From PWPR01 sp046542315 (GTDB lineage Bacteria; Bacillota; UBA994; PWPR01), in contig JBKHBO010000001.1 in assembly GCA_046542315.1 (NCBI GenBank), forward strand, positions 38,315 through 102,314: DNA of 64,000 nt, read 5' to 3'. The notes under the pieces were generated by a model. The model was not told the DNA's origin. It saw only the letters and a program-made list of their open reading frames with translations, and did not search any database. The position numbers and the translations under genes are program-made. Shown piece by piece: positions 1 to 7,852 of the stretch (positions are counted from its first letter, which is position 1; the number at the start of each line of letters is the position of its first letter).

Positions 1-275
1 ATTCTTTCTCTTCTTACTCTTGATCTTGTAACCTCGACTCCACATCTTTCGCATATTACGCCTTTGTATCTTATTCTTTTGTATTTACCACAATGGCATT
101 CCCAGTCCTTATTTGGACCAAATATTCTTTCACAGAACAAGCCATCTTTCTCCGGTTTTAGAGTTCTATAATTAATCGTTTCAGGCTTTTTAACTTCTCC
201 CTGAGACCAAGATCTGATCTTTTCAGGAGAAGCTAAACCTATAAACATTGATTCAAAACTATTATGATCTACCAA
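1..275 (-). CDS. rpoC: RNA polymerase beta' subunit, N-terminal part (cut by window edge)
   Basis: The first about 91 codons of the beta' subunit are visible and the rest lies beyond base 1. The N-terminus contains IGLASPEKIRSWS and KPETINYRTLKPEKDG, both typical of RpoC. The start of the N-terminal zinc-binding site follows (CHCGKYKR, then CERCG). I place the start at a TTG (275-273) because it has GAAGGGAG 10 bases upstream and gives an N-terminus aligned with the Bacillus protein. An in-frame ATG at 248 is the alternative but has no ribosome site. The gene follows rpoB by about 40 bases and is surely co-transcribed with it. Confidence 0.97.
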   Translation of the reverse strand, partial: MVDHNSFESMFIGLASPEKIRSWSQGEVKKPETINYRTLKPEKDGLFCERIFGPNKDWECHCGKYKRIRYKGVICERCGVEVTRSRVRRER

Positions 276-314
276 AAGGGGCACGCTCCCTTCAAATTTA
301 AGTACTTATCAAAA

Positions 315-3300
315 TTAACTATTGATATCATCTCTTGGACGAATCAGTTCGCTTAATTTTGCTATTCTTTCTTCTAAAGTCATTTCGTGATCCTCATCTT
401 CTGAGTCGCTCTTCGCACTTGGAATAAACTCGATCTCTTCTATTGCTTCTTCATCCAGTTTTTGCTGATCAACAAACTGCTCTCGGTCAGGCAATTTATT
501 TACAAATATTCCACCTTCATCGTCATCTATATCATCTTCAGTCTTAATATGAATATCTAGACCTAAACTTTGCATCTCTTTAATCAATACTTTAAATGAC
601 TCTGGGATTCCAGGTCCTGGAATATTTTCACCTTTTACAATAGATTCATAAGCCTTTACTCTACCAGTAACATCATCAGACTTAACAGTCAACATTTCTT
701 GCAAGGTGTAAGCTGCTCCGTATGCTTCTAGAGCCCATACTTCCATCTCACCAAATCTTTGCCCACCGAATTGAGCTTTTCCGCCCAATGGCTGTTGAGT
801 AACTAGTGAATAAGGTCCTGTTGATCTTGCATGTATTTTATCATCAACTAAGTGGAAAAGTTTCATCATATACATTAAGCCAACTGTAGCTTCATTATCA
901 AACTTCTCACCAGTTTTTCCATCATATAAAACTGCTTTACCACTCTCAGGAAGTCCAGCTTCACGCAAGGTTTCTTTAATATCTTGCTCTGATGCCCCGT
1001 CAAAGACAGGTGTAGCAATATGAAGCCCCAGTTTTTCAGCTGCCCATCCTAAATGAATCTCAAATATCTGTCCTAGGTTCATCCTTGATGGTATTCCAAG
1101 TGGTGTTAATATAATATCTAGTGGTCGACCATCTTCGAGGTGCGGCATGTCTTCTTCTGGTACTATCTTTGCAACAATACCCTTGTTTCCATGTCTACCC
1201 GCCATTTTATCACCAACTGATATTTTTCTCTTTTTAGCAACATAAACTCTTACTAATTGATTTACACCAGGAGGTAATTCGTCTCCACTATCTCTTGTAA
1301 AGACTCTAACATCAACAACAATACCTTCAGCTCCATGTGGCACTCTTGTTGAGGTGTCTCTAACTTCTCTAGCTTTTTCACCAAAGATTGCTCTTAAAAG
1401 TCTTTCTTCTGCTGTTAACTCAGTCTCACCTTTTGGAGTTACTTTGCCTACCAAAATATCGCCTGAATTAACTTCAGCACCGACTCGCACAATCCCTCTA
1501 GCATCTAAATTTCTTAAAGATTCTTCACCGACATTAGGAATATCTCTTGTTATTTCTTCTGGTCCTAATTTTGTATCCCTAGCTTCAGCTTCATACTCTT
1601 CTATATGGATTGAAGTTAACGCATCTTCTTTTACTACGTTTTCACTAATTATGATGGCGTCTTCAAAGTTATATCCATTCCAATTCAAGAATCCACACAA
1701 CATATTTCTTCCTAATGCCAACTCACCTTTATCTACTGCTGGTCCATCTGCGATTAAATCTCCAGCTTCAACTTTTTCGTATGGTTGCACTAGCGGTCGT
1801 TGATTCAAGCAAGTACCTTGGTTTGATCTTTCAAACTTTTGCAAATAATACTCGTCTTTCTCATTATCATCGGTTGTTATTACTATTCTTCTACCAGAAG
1901 CGTGAGTAACAACTCCAGCTCTCTTAGCTGTTATTACATGACCCGAATCTAGTGCTGCTTTATGCTCCATTCCAGTTCCAACAATTGGTGCTTGTGGCTT
2001 AAGTAAAGGAACTGATTGCTTTTGCATGTTAGCTCCCATTAAAGCTCTATTTGCATCATCATTTTCTAAGAAAGGGATCAAAGCAGTTGCTATACTAAAT
2101 ACCTGCTTAGGAGACACATCAATAAAGTCCAAATTCTCAGGGCTTATTGCTCTTACATCATTATCTATCCTAGCTGGCACTGAATCCTCGATGATTCGTC
2201 CAGTTTTTTCATCAATATCCAAGTTAGATTGTCCGAAGGTATATCCTTCTTCTTCATCTGCTGTGAAATATCTTATCTCATCAGTAACTAAATTAGAATC
2301 TTTATCTACAACTCTATATGGAGTTTGCATAAATCCGTATTTATTTACTTGCGTATATGTACCTAATCTACCAATAAGTCCAATGTTAGGTCCTTCTGGG
2401 GTTTCAATAGGGCAGATTCTTCCAAAGTGAGAGTGATGTACGTCTCTTACATCGAAGCTAGCTCTATCTCTATTTAGTCCACCAGGTCCTAGTGCACTTA
2501 GTGTTCTTTTGTGCGAAATTTCTGCTAATGGATTAATTTGATCCATATATTGGCTCAACTGACTGCTGCCAAAGAATTCTTTAATCTTTGCTACAACAGG
2601 CCTGATATTAATAAGTGCTGATGGAGTAACAGAGTCAGAGTCTTGAATTGTCATTCTTTCTCTAACTACCCTTTCCATCCTAGATAGCCCTGTTCTAAAT
2701 TCTTTTTGCAGCAACTCGCCTACACAGCGTAGACGTCTATTACCTAAGTGGTCAATATCATCAAATCTTCCTACACCATCAAGTAGATTGAAAGCATAAT
2801 TAATACTAGCAATAATGTCTTCATTCATAAGACACTCAGCGTTATTATCATGAAATTCATTACAAATAACTATTGGGTGATGTTCTTTTTCTACAGGGAC
2901 AACAAGACCATAAATATCATCAGCATATTTTTCTAAAATCTCTAGTTCATCTGCGCCTATATATGTGCCTTTTGGCAAAATAGTTTTACCACCTAGCTCT
3001 ATTTCTTTTGCGATAATCTTGTTATGTAGTTTTTCTTGCCACTGTATCTTTTGATACCCATTACCAAAGACTCTAACCATTCTCTGATCATCTAAATATA
3101 TGACAACAGAGTTTATACCAGCTAATTTGAGTCTCTCTATTTCACGTTCAGTTATCTCTTGTTCTTCTTGCAGGATCATTTCTCCAGCAGATATTAATAG
3201 CTCTCCTGCTTGGCTTAGAACTTCTCCAGTTTCAGGGTTTACCACTGTTTCTGATTGATATATATCTTGTTTTGCAAAAATATTCTCTGCAGAAACATGT

Positions 3301-4157
3301 CCTTTTACACGAGAACCTAAATTTAACTTTTTATTAAGTTTATATCTTCCTACATCAGCCAAATCATATCTCTTAGTTTGAAAAAACATAGAGTCAATTA
3401 GACTTTCAGCTGCATCTACAGTAGGCGGTTCGCCAGGTCTCAATTTTCTATATAGTTCAAGCAATCCTTCTTCTACTGTCTCAGTAGAGTCCTTTTGCAA
3501 GGTTGATTCTACTGATGAGCCTGTCCCCATTAGATCAATAAGCTCTGCATCTGTTCCATATCCTAAAGCACGCAAAAATGTTGTTACAGGAATTTTTCTG
3601 CTACGATCGATTCTTACTGTAACTACATCTCTTCTATTATAGTTGTATTCTATCCAAGCACCCCTGTTTGGGATAACTTTTGCTTCAATAACTTTGTTTC
3701 CTTTTTTGTCAATCTTGTCTTTGTAATATGCTCCAGGCGAACGTACCAATTGACTGACTACGACACGTTCTGCACCATTATATATAAAGGTGCCTTTCTC
3801 TGTCATTATAGGGAAATCCCCCATAAAAACTTCTTGTTCCTTAACTTCTCCAGTTTCCTTATTAATCAACCTAACATTCACACGTAAAGGTCGATTATAA
3901 GTAACGTCACGTTCTCTTGATTCATCTACTGAGTATTTTGGCTCGTCAAAGAAATAGTCTAAAAACTCTAGCTTTAGATTACCAGTAAAGTCTTGGATCG
4001 GAGAAATACGATCAAATGCTTCTCGTAAACCTTTCTCCTCAAACCACCGATAAGACGCCCTCTGAATTTCAATCAAATCAGGCATCTCTAAAACTTCATC
4101 ATTTCTAGCAAATGTTTCTCTTTTACGGCGACCATAATTAACCGTTCGGGTTTGCAT
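315..4157 (-). CDS. rpoB: RNA polymerase beta subunit
   Basis: Catalytic beta subunit of RNA polymerase, 1280 residues, complete. The rifampicin region (residues about 530-560) carries SSQLSQYMDQ and HKRTLSALGPGG, followed by ICPIETPEGPNIGL. The beta flap and the C-terminal region with GGKAQFGGQRFGEMEVWALE are also present. Threonine 552 sits where Escherichia coli has Arg529, a rifampicin-contact residue. The C-terminal 50 residues are very acidic. The start ATG follows AGGGGTGAAGATTTT. It lies between rplL and rpoC, the usual order. A hairpin plus T-run about 40 bases upstream probably attenuates read-through from rplL. Confidence 0.99.
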   Translation of the reverse strand: MQTRTVNYGRRKRETFARNDEVLEMPDLIEIQRASYRWFEEKGLREAFDRISPIQDFTGNLKLEFLDYFFDEPKYSVDESRERDVTYNRPLRVNVRLINKETGEVKEQEVFMGDFPIMTEKGTFIYNGAERVVVSQLVRSPGAYYKDKIDKKGNKVIEAKVIPNRGAWIEYNYNRRDVVTVRIDRSRKIPVTTFLRALGYGTDAELIDLMGTGSSVESTLQKDSTETVEEGLLELYRKLRPGEPPTVDAAESLIDSMFFQTKRYDLADVGRYKLNKKLNLGSRVKGHVSAENIFAKQDIYQSETVVNPETGEVLSQAGELLISAGEMILQEEQEITEREIERLKLAGINSVVIYLDDQRMVRVFGNGYQKIQWQEKLHNKIIAKEIELGGKTILPKGTYIGADELEILEKYADDIYGLVVPVEKEHHPIVICNEFHDNNAECLMNEDIIASINYAFNLLDGVGRFDDIDHLGNRRLRCVGELLQKEFRTGLSRMERVVRERMTIQDSDSVTPSALINIRPVVAKIKEFFGSSQLSQYMDQINPLAEISHKRTLSALGPGGLNRDRASFDVRDVHHSHFGRICPIETPEGPNIGLIGRLGTYTQVNKYGFMQTPYRVVDKDSNLVTDEIRYFTADEEEGYTFGQSNLDIDEKTGRIIEDSVPARIDNDVRAISPENLDFIDVSPKQVFSIATALIPFLENDDANRALMGANMQKQSVPLLKPQAPIVGTGMEHKAALDSGHVITAKRAGVVTHASGRRIVITTDDNEKDEYYLQKFERSNQGTCLNQRPLVQPYEKVEAGDLIADGPAVDKGELALGRNMLCGFLNWNGYNFEDAIIISENVVKEDALTSIHIEEYEAEARDTKLGPEEITRDIPNVGEESLRNLDARGIVRVGAEVNSGDILVGKVTPKGETELTAEERLLRAIFGEKAREVRDTSTRVPHGAEGIVVDVRVFTRDSGDELPPGVNQLVRVYVAKKRKISVGDKMAGRHGNKGIVAKIVPEEDMPHLEDGRPLDIILTPLGIPSRMNLGQIFEIHLGWAAEKLGLHIATPVFDGASEQDIKETLREAGLPESGKAVLYDGKTGEKFDNEATVGLMYMMKLFHLVDDKIHARSTGPYSLVTQQPLGGKAQFGGQRFGEMEVWALEAYGAAYTLQEMLTVKSDDVTGRVKAYESIVKGENIPGPGIPESFKVLIKEMQSLGLDIHIKTEDDIDDDEGGIFVNKLPDREQFVDQQKLDEEAIEEIEFIPSAKSDSEDEDHEMTLEERIAKLSELIRPRDDINS

Positions 4158-4195
4158 AAAATCTTCACCCCTGCGTTCAATTTTTCGGTAAAAGC

Positions 4196-4230
4196 AAAAA
4201 AGAGGGATAACCCCTCATGCAATGCGCATG
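4196..4230 (-). terminator. rpoB leader attenuator (hairpin plus U-run)
   Basis: On the minus strand GAGGG-GTTAT-CCCTC (4216-4202) is followed by six T (4201-4196), about 40 bases before the rpoB ATG. It is immediately preceded by a second small hairpin, CATGC-GCATT-GCATG (4230-4216), which shares a base with it. A terminator between rplL and rpoB that sets the ratio of ribosomal protein to polymerase is known from other bacteria. Its use here is inferred. No convincing separate rpoB promoter was seen in 4231-4401. Confidence 0.6.
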
Positions 4231-4401
4231 TTTGAGTAGCTACCGCTATAACATATATTGACATAATTCTAAATTTTTCACAAGAAATCAACATTATTAG
4301 TCGGTTTAACTTACCTCAAAATGCAACTACCTTAAGTTTTAACAAAATCGTAGCAATAAATAATGATAACAAAAATATATCTAATTGTCAATTGTTATTT
4401 A

Positions 4402-4430
4402 AGAAAAAAAGCACCGAAAAGGTGCTTTTT
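4402..4430 (-). terminator. Terminator after rplL
   Basis: Minus strand AAAAAGCACC-TTTTC-GGTGCTTTTTTT, a 7 to 10 base-pair stem followed by T, starts 10 bases after the rplL stop codon. Together with the hairpin before rpoB it makes a two-step block between rplJL and rpoBC. Confidence 0.75.
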
Positions 4431-4439
4431 ACTTAACTA

Positions 4440-4808
4440 CTACTTAAGCTCTACTTTTGCTCCAGCTTCTTCTAGTTCAGCTTTTAGCGCTTCAGCTTCT
4501 TCTTTGCTCAACGCTTCTTTAATTGTTGATGGAGCTTCGTCAACTAATTTCTTAGCATCTACAAGTCCTAAACCAGTTGCAGATCTAACAACCTTTATAA
4601 CACCAATCTTTTTAGCACCAAAGTCTTCTAGTACTACGTCAAATTCTGTTTGCTCTTCTTCTTCTTCAGCTGCTGATCCACCAGATGCTGCCATTGCTAC
4701 TGGAGCTGCTGCAGATACACCAAACACTTCTTCCATTTCTTTAACTAACTCTGATAACTCCATCACTGTCATTTCCTTGATGGCTTCAATAATTTGTTCT
4801 TTATTCAT
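4440..4808 (-). CDS. rplL: 50S ribosomal protein L7/L12
   Basis: Stalk protein of the large ribosomal subunit that recruits translation GTPases; 122 residues, the normal length. The N-terminal dimerisation segment (1-30) is followed by an Ala/Gly/Glu-rich hinge (about 32-53). The C-terminal domain contains KIGVIKVVRSATGLGLVDAK. It follows rplJ by 19 bases with AGGAGGT before the ATG. It is expressed with rplJ from the promoter at 5514-5542. Confidence 0.99.
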   Translation of the reverse strand: MNKEQIIEAIKEMTVMELSELVKEMEEVFGVSAAAPVAMAASGGSAAEEEEEQTEFDVVLEDFGAKKIGVIKVVRSATGLGLVDAKKLVDEAPSTIKEALSKEEAEALKAELEEAGAKVELK

Positions 4809-4827
4809 TATTAGTACCTCCTAATTT

Positions 4828-5361
4828 TTATATAGCTTCTTTTTCTTCTTTAATAGCATTTAATGCATATAATAGTTTAGTGATAATACTGCTGTTTGTT
4901 CTAACAAATCCTGTGATTGGGGCTTGCATGGTTCTTAAAACCATAGATAACAAGACCTCTTTTGGTGGTAAATTAGCCAAGTCTATTACTTGATTAACGT
5001 TAATGAATTTGCCTTCTAAAACTCCGGCCTTGACCTTAGGCAATTTTAACTCGTGATCTTTACTGAACTCATTTAAAATCTTTGCTGCTGTTACTGCATC
5101 ATCATAACTGAAAGCAATAGCAGTTGGTCCTTGAAGTGCTTCGTCTAGCTCACTAATTTCCATATCTTCTGTTGCTATTTTGACAAATGTGTTTTTCAAA
5201 ACTTTGTACTCAACTCCAGCTTCACGCAATCTTTTACGTAAATCTGTCATGTCTGCAACATTAATTCCTCGATAATCAGTAATGATAGCTGCTTTGGCAT
5301 TATCAAATTTTTCTTTAATCTCTGCTATTTGTCTTTCTTTTTCTTGTCTGATTTTGCTCAT
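4828..5361 (-). CDS. rplJ: 50S ribosomal protein L10
   Basis: Base of the ribosomal stalk, 177 residues. It has an N-terminal rRNA-binding domain with DYRGINVADMTDLRKRLRE (about residues 29-47) and a C-terminal helix that binds L7/L12 dimers. GGAGGTGG lies before the ATG. The long leader upstream has the conserved L10-leader sequence and ends in an attenuator hairpin, so expression is probably autoregulated by L10 or the L10-L12 complex binding its own leader. Confidence 0.99.
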   Translation of the reverse strand: MSKIRQEKERQIAEIKEKFDNAKAAIITDYRGINVADMTDLRKRLREAGVEYKVLKNTFVKIATEDMEISELDEALQGPTAIAFSYDDAVTAAKILNEFSKDHELKLPKVKAGVLEGKFINVNQVIDLANLPPKEVLLSMVLRTMQAPITGFVRTNSSIITKLLYALNAIKEEKEAI

Positions 5362-5383
5362 CGTTCCACCTCCTTGGGTTAAC

Positions 5384-5507
5384 TAAAAAAACCTCTGTGC
5401 TAAAGAGCACAGAGGTAGATTAATTTCTATAATAAATAAATATTATTAGACATTACTCTGTAACCTCGGCAGGAAATTAAGCCTTCAGGCTCCTGCTGTC
5501 TTCAGCA
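5384..5507 (-). promoter_or_regulatory. L10 leader RNA with attenuator hairpin
   Basis: The leader between the rplJ promoter and rplJ reads GAAGACAGCAGGAGCC, then GCTTAATTTCCTGCCGAGGT. These match my memory of the L10 ribosomal-protein leader motif of Firmicutes. It ends in a perfect 11 base-pair stem, ACCTCTGTGCT-CTTT-AGCACAGAGGT (5416-5391), followed by a T-run (5390-5385), about 25 bases before the rplJ ATG. This is a classical attenuator. L10 binding presumably favours termination. Confidence 0.88.
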
Positions 5508-5513
5508 CGAAGA

Positions 5514-5542
5514 ATTGTACTATATAAGTTTATATGTGTCAA
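5514..5542 (-). promoter_or_regulatory. Vegetative promoter of rplJ-rplL
   Basis: TTGACA (5542-5537), a 17-base spacer, then TACAAT (5519-5514). The -35 box directly abuts the rplA stop codon (TAG at 5545-5543), so the promoter begins where the upstream gene ends. Confidence 0.88.
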
Positions 5543-6244
5543 CTATTTTTGTGGAGCAACTGTTTTTGGTGAAACCTTTATTCCAGGTCCCATCGTTGTT
5601 GTTACTGTAATTGCTCTAAAATATGCACCTTTTGCTGATGCTGGTCTTGCTTTTAATAAAGCATCTGTTAAAGCATAATAGTTTGATAAAAGTTCATCAA
5701 CACTAAAAGACGCCTTACCTATTGGAGCATGAACGATACCATTACGCTCAACACGGTACTCAATTTTACCTGCTTTAAACTCTTTTACAGAGTTTTCAAT
5801 ATCTGTAGTAACTGTACCAGCTTTTGGATTAGGCATTAATCCTCTAGGCCCCAAAATTCTACCTAGTCGACCAACAACTCTCATCATATCAGGCGTTGCT
5901 AATACAATGTCAAAATCCATCCAACCGTCATTAATTTTTTGTGCAGTTTCTTCATCACCAATAATATCAGCTCCAGCAGCTTTTGCTGCTTCAGCGTCAT
6001 CACCTTGAGCGAAAACTACCATTTTAATTGTCTTACCTAAACCTGCAGGTAAAGTAACCGCACCTCGTACTTGCTGATCTGCTTGTCTTGGATTTACACC
6101 TAAGTTTACAGCTATCTCAACTGTTTCATCAAAATTTGCACTTGCGATCTTTTTAATCAGCTCAAAGGCATCTTGCGGGGGATATAGATTTTCTCTATCT
6201 ATTAACTCTCGCGCCTCTAAATATCTTCTACTTTTCTTTGCCAT
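5543..6244 (-). CDS. rplA: 50S ribosomal protein L1
   Basis: L1 stalk protein that binds 23S rRNA and, in many bacteria, represses its own rplK-rplA message; 233 residues. Seen: VNLGVNPRQADQQVRGAV, the glycine-rich RLGRILGPRGLMPNPKAGTV in the central domain, and TTTMGPGIKV near the C-terminus. It follows rplK after 68 bases, with AGGAGGT before the ATG. Confidence 0.99.
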   Translation of the reverse strand: MAKKSRRYLEARELIDRENLYPPQDAFELIKKIASANFDETVEIAVNLGVNPRQADQQVRGAVTLPAGLGKTIKMVVFAQGDDAEAAKAAGADIIGDEETAQKINDGWMDFDIVLATPDMMRVVGRLGRILGPRGLMPNPKAGTVTTDIENSVKEFKAGKIEYRVERNGIVHAPIGKASFSVDELLSNYYALTDALLKARPASAKGAYFRAITVTTTMGPGIKVSPKTVAPQK

Positions 6245-6312
6245 AAATATACCTCCTAGTGGTTCAAACGAGTTTCCTCTCCCACGTATTAAAACTTTTT
6301 ACTACACTTGTT

Positions 6313-6738
6313 CTAGTTTTCTACAACAATTCCCATGCTGCGCGCAGTTCCTGCAATCATGCTCATAGCAGTTTTAATGCTGCCAGCATTTAAATCAGCC
6401 ATTTTTAGTTCCGCAATCTCTTTAACTTGGTCTTTAGTGACCTTAGCTACCTTAGTACTATTAGGCTCTCCTGATCCAGATTCAATACCTGCTGCTTTCT
6501 TTAGTAAGATTGAAGCTGGAGGAGTCTTTGTGATGAAAGAGAAGCTTCTATCTTGGAAAACAGAAATAACAACAGGTATTATTAACCCCTCGTCTTTCTG
6601 TGTTCTAGAATTAAACTCTTTGCAAAATTGCATAATATTTACACCGGCTTGTCCTAAAGCTGGTCCAACTGGTGGTGCTGGATTAGCTCTTCCAGCAGGT
6701 ATTTGCAATTTAACTACATTAATTACTTTTTTTGCCAT
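6313..6738 (-). CDS. rplK: 50S ribosomal protein L11
   Basis: GTPase-centre protein that binds 23S rRNA and is needed for stringent-factor activation; 141 residues, standard length. The proline-rich PAGRANPAPPVGPALGQAGV is at residues 14-33, and the C-terminal rRNA-binding domain ends AGTARSMGIVVE. It follows nusG by about 30 bases with AGGAGGTG before the ATG, in the usual nusG-rplK-rplA order. Confidence 0.99.
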   Translation of the reverse strand: MAKKVINVVKLQIPAGRANPAPPVGPALGQAGVNIMQFCKEFNSRTQKDEGLIIPVVISVFQDRSFSFITKTPPASILLKKAAGIESGSGEPNSTKVAKVTKDQVKEIAELKMADLNAGSIKTAMSMIAGTARSMGIVVEN

Positions 6739-6770
6739 CTTACTACACCTCCTACTATTTATTTAACTTA

Positions 6771-7310
6771 TTAATCTATCTTTTTTACTTGTTTATAGTC
6801 TAGCTCGACTGGTGTTTCTCTACCAAACATAGAAACCCTTACCTTCAAACGCTTTTTAGAATGAGAAATCTCTTCTACCGTACCACTGAAATTATTAAAT
6901 GGACCGTCAATTACTTGCACGACTTCGCCAACATCATAAGCAATTTGTGCAACCTCTTCAGTATCTTCTTGTTCTTGATTTTCACCAAGCATTCTCATTA
7001 CCTCTTCTTCTTCTAAAGGTACTGGTCTAGATCCAGGCCCTACAAATCCTGTTACACCAGGAGTATTCCTTACTACATACCAAGACTGATCAGTTATAAT
7101 CATCTCTATTAATACATATCCAGGAAATATTTTACGATCATATGTACGGCTTTTACCATTTTTTACTTCAGTTATTTCTTCTGAAGGCACTTCTACTCTA
7201 AAAATCTCATCTTCTACTTCCATTGACTCAACACGTTTCTCCATATTGGTCTTTACTTTGTTTTCATACCCTGAGTATGTATGAATAACATACCATTTCT
7301 TTTCAGCCAT
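6771..7310 (-). CDS. nusG: Transcription termination/antitermination factor NusG
   Basis: 179 residues. The NGN domain begins KKWYVIHTYSGYENKVK and includes FPGYVLIEM. The C-terminal KOW domain (about 125-175) has VGEVVQVIDGPFNNFSG. It couples RNA polymerase to Rho or the ribosome. It lies between secE and rplK as in most bacteria. The ribosome site is GGGGAG with a rather long gap to the ATG. Confidence 0.98.
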   Translation of the reverse strand: MAEKKWYVIHTYSGYENKVKTNMEKRVESMEVEDEIFRVEVPSEEITEVKNGKSRTYDRKIFPGYVLIEMIITDQSWYVVRNTPGVTGFVGPGSRPVPLEEEEVMRMLGENQEQEDTEEVAQIAYDVGEVVQVIDGPFNNFSGTVEEISHSKKRLKVRVSMFGRETPVELDYKQVKKID

Positions 7311-7332
7311 TATATAATCGCTCCCCGTTTTT

Positions 7333-7530
7333 TTATATAAACATTTTTAACAATTGGGAGAAAATAGAATCGACAAAAACCATTGCCAAAGCAAAAGCAA
7401 TGACTGTAACTAATACAACACCTGTAGCTTTGGTTAGTTCTTCTCTATTTGGCCATTTCACTTTTTTCATTTCTGATTTTACTTCTTTGAAAAATTTTAA
7501 TTTAGATTTGGATTTGTTTTTAGCTGCCAT
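7333..7530 (-). CDS. secE: Preprotein translocase subunit SecE
   Basis: Single-helix subunit of the SecYEG channel; 65 residues, the short Gram-positive form. A lysine-rich cytoplasmic N-terminus contains FFKEVKSEMKKVKWPNREE, which is the conserved SecE amphipathic segment. One membrane helix follows (about residues 37-60). It sits between rpmG and nusG. Confidence 0.97.
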   Translation of the reverse strand: MAAKNKSKSKLKFFKEVKSEMKKVKWPNREELTKATGVVLVTVIAFALAMVFVDSIFSQLLKMFI

Positions 7531-7559
7531 TATTACACATCCCTATGGTTATTATCTTA

Positions 7560-7709
7560 CTACTTAGTTTCGCGATGCAGTGTGTGCTCTTGACAGAATT
7601 TACAATATTTTTTTAATTCTAAACGCTTATTTGTTGTACGACGGTTTTTGCTTGTTCTATAATTTCTTTGTTTGCACTCTGTGCATTCCAAAGTTATTCC
7701 TATACGCAT
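7560..7709 (-). CDS. rpmG: 50S ribosomal protein L33, zinc-binding form
   Basis: A 49-residue gene. The translation begins MRIGITLECTECKQRNY and ends KFCQEHTLHRETK. The pairs CTEC and CKFC make this the zinc-ribbon (C+) type of L33. GGAGGTG lies 6 bases before the ATG at 7709. It starts the rpmG-secE-nusG run and has its own promoter downstream of tuf. Confidence 0.96.
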   Translation of the reverse strand: MRIGITLECTECKQRNYRTSKNRRTTNKRLELKKYCKFCQEHTLHRETK

Positions 7710-7773
7710 TTAGGGCACCTCCATCCAGATTTATTATATATTTATTCCCTATTATTCACAAGGCTACCCAATT

Positions 7774-7802
7774 AAATTATCACATAATAATTTGCATGTC
7801 AA
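7774..7802 (-). promoter_or_regulatory. Probable promoter of rpmG-secE-nusG
   Basis: TTGACA (7802-7797), a 17-base spacer, then TAATTT (7779-7774). The -35 box is perfect and the -10 is weaker. It lies between the tuf terminator and rpmG, about 65 bases before the rpmG ATG. Confidence 0.65.
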
Positions 7803-7821
7803 TAAATGATGTGTTCTAGCG

Positions 7822-7848
7822 CAAAAAAAAGCCGGCTTAGCCGGCTTT
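7822..7848 (-). terminator. Terminator after tuf
   Basis: Minus strand AAAGCCGG-CTAAG-CCGGCTTT followed by five more T, starting just after the tuf stop codon. Strong intrinsic terminator. Confidence 0.9.
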
Positions 7849-7852
7849 AGTA

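Noticed and set aside
1354..2430. Several open frames on the plus strand inside rpoB
   Set aside because: They are antisense to a clear, conserved rpoB, have no ribosome site and do not resemble known proteins.
4088..4294. A 68-codon minus-strand frame overlapping the rpoB start
   Set aside because: It overlaps the rpoB leader hairpins and the start of rpoB, with no good ribosome site or recognisable protein; leader structure explains the region.
5441..5520. A T-box or metabolite riboswitch before rplJ
   Set aside because: The conserved segments match the L10 ribosomal protein leader, not T-box or metabolite motifs.
7580..7819. Plus-strand frame between secE and tuf
   Set aside because: It runs antisense over rpmG and the rpmG promoter. 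The minus-strand L33 gene there is certain.
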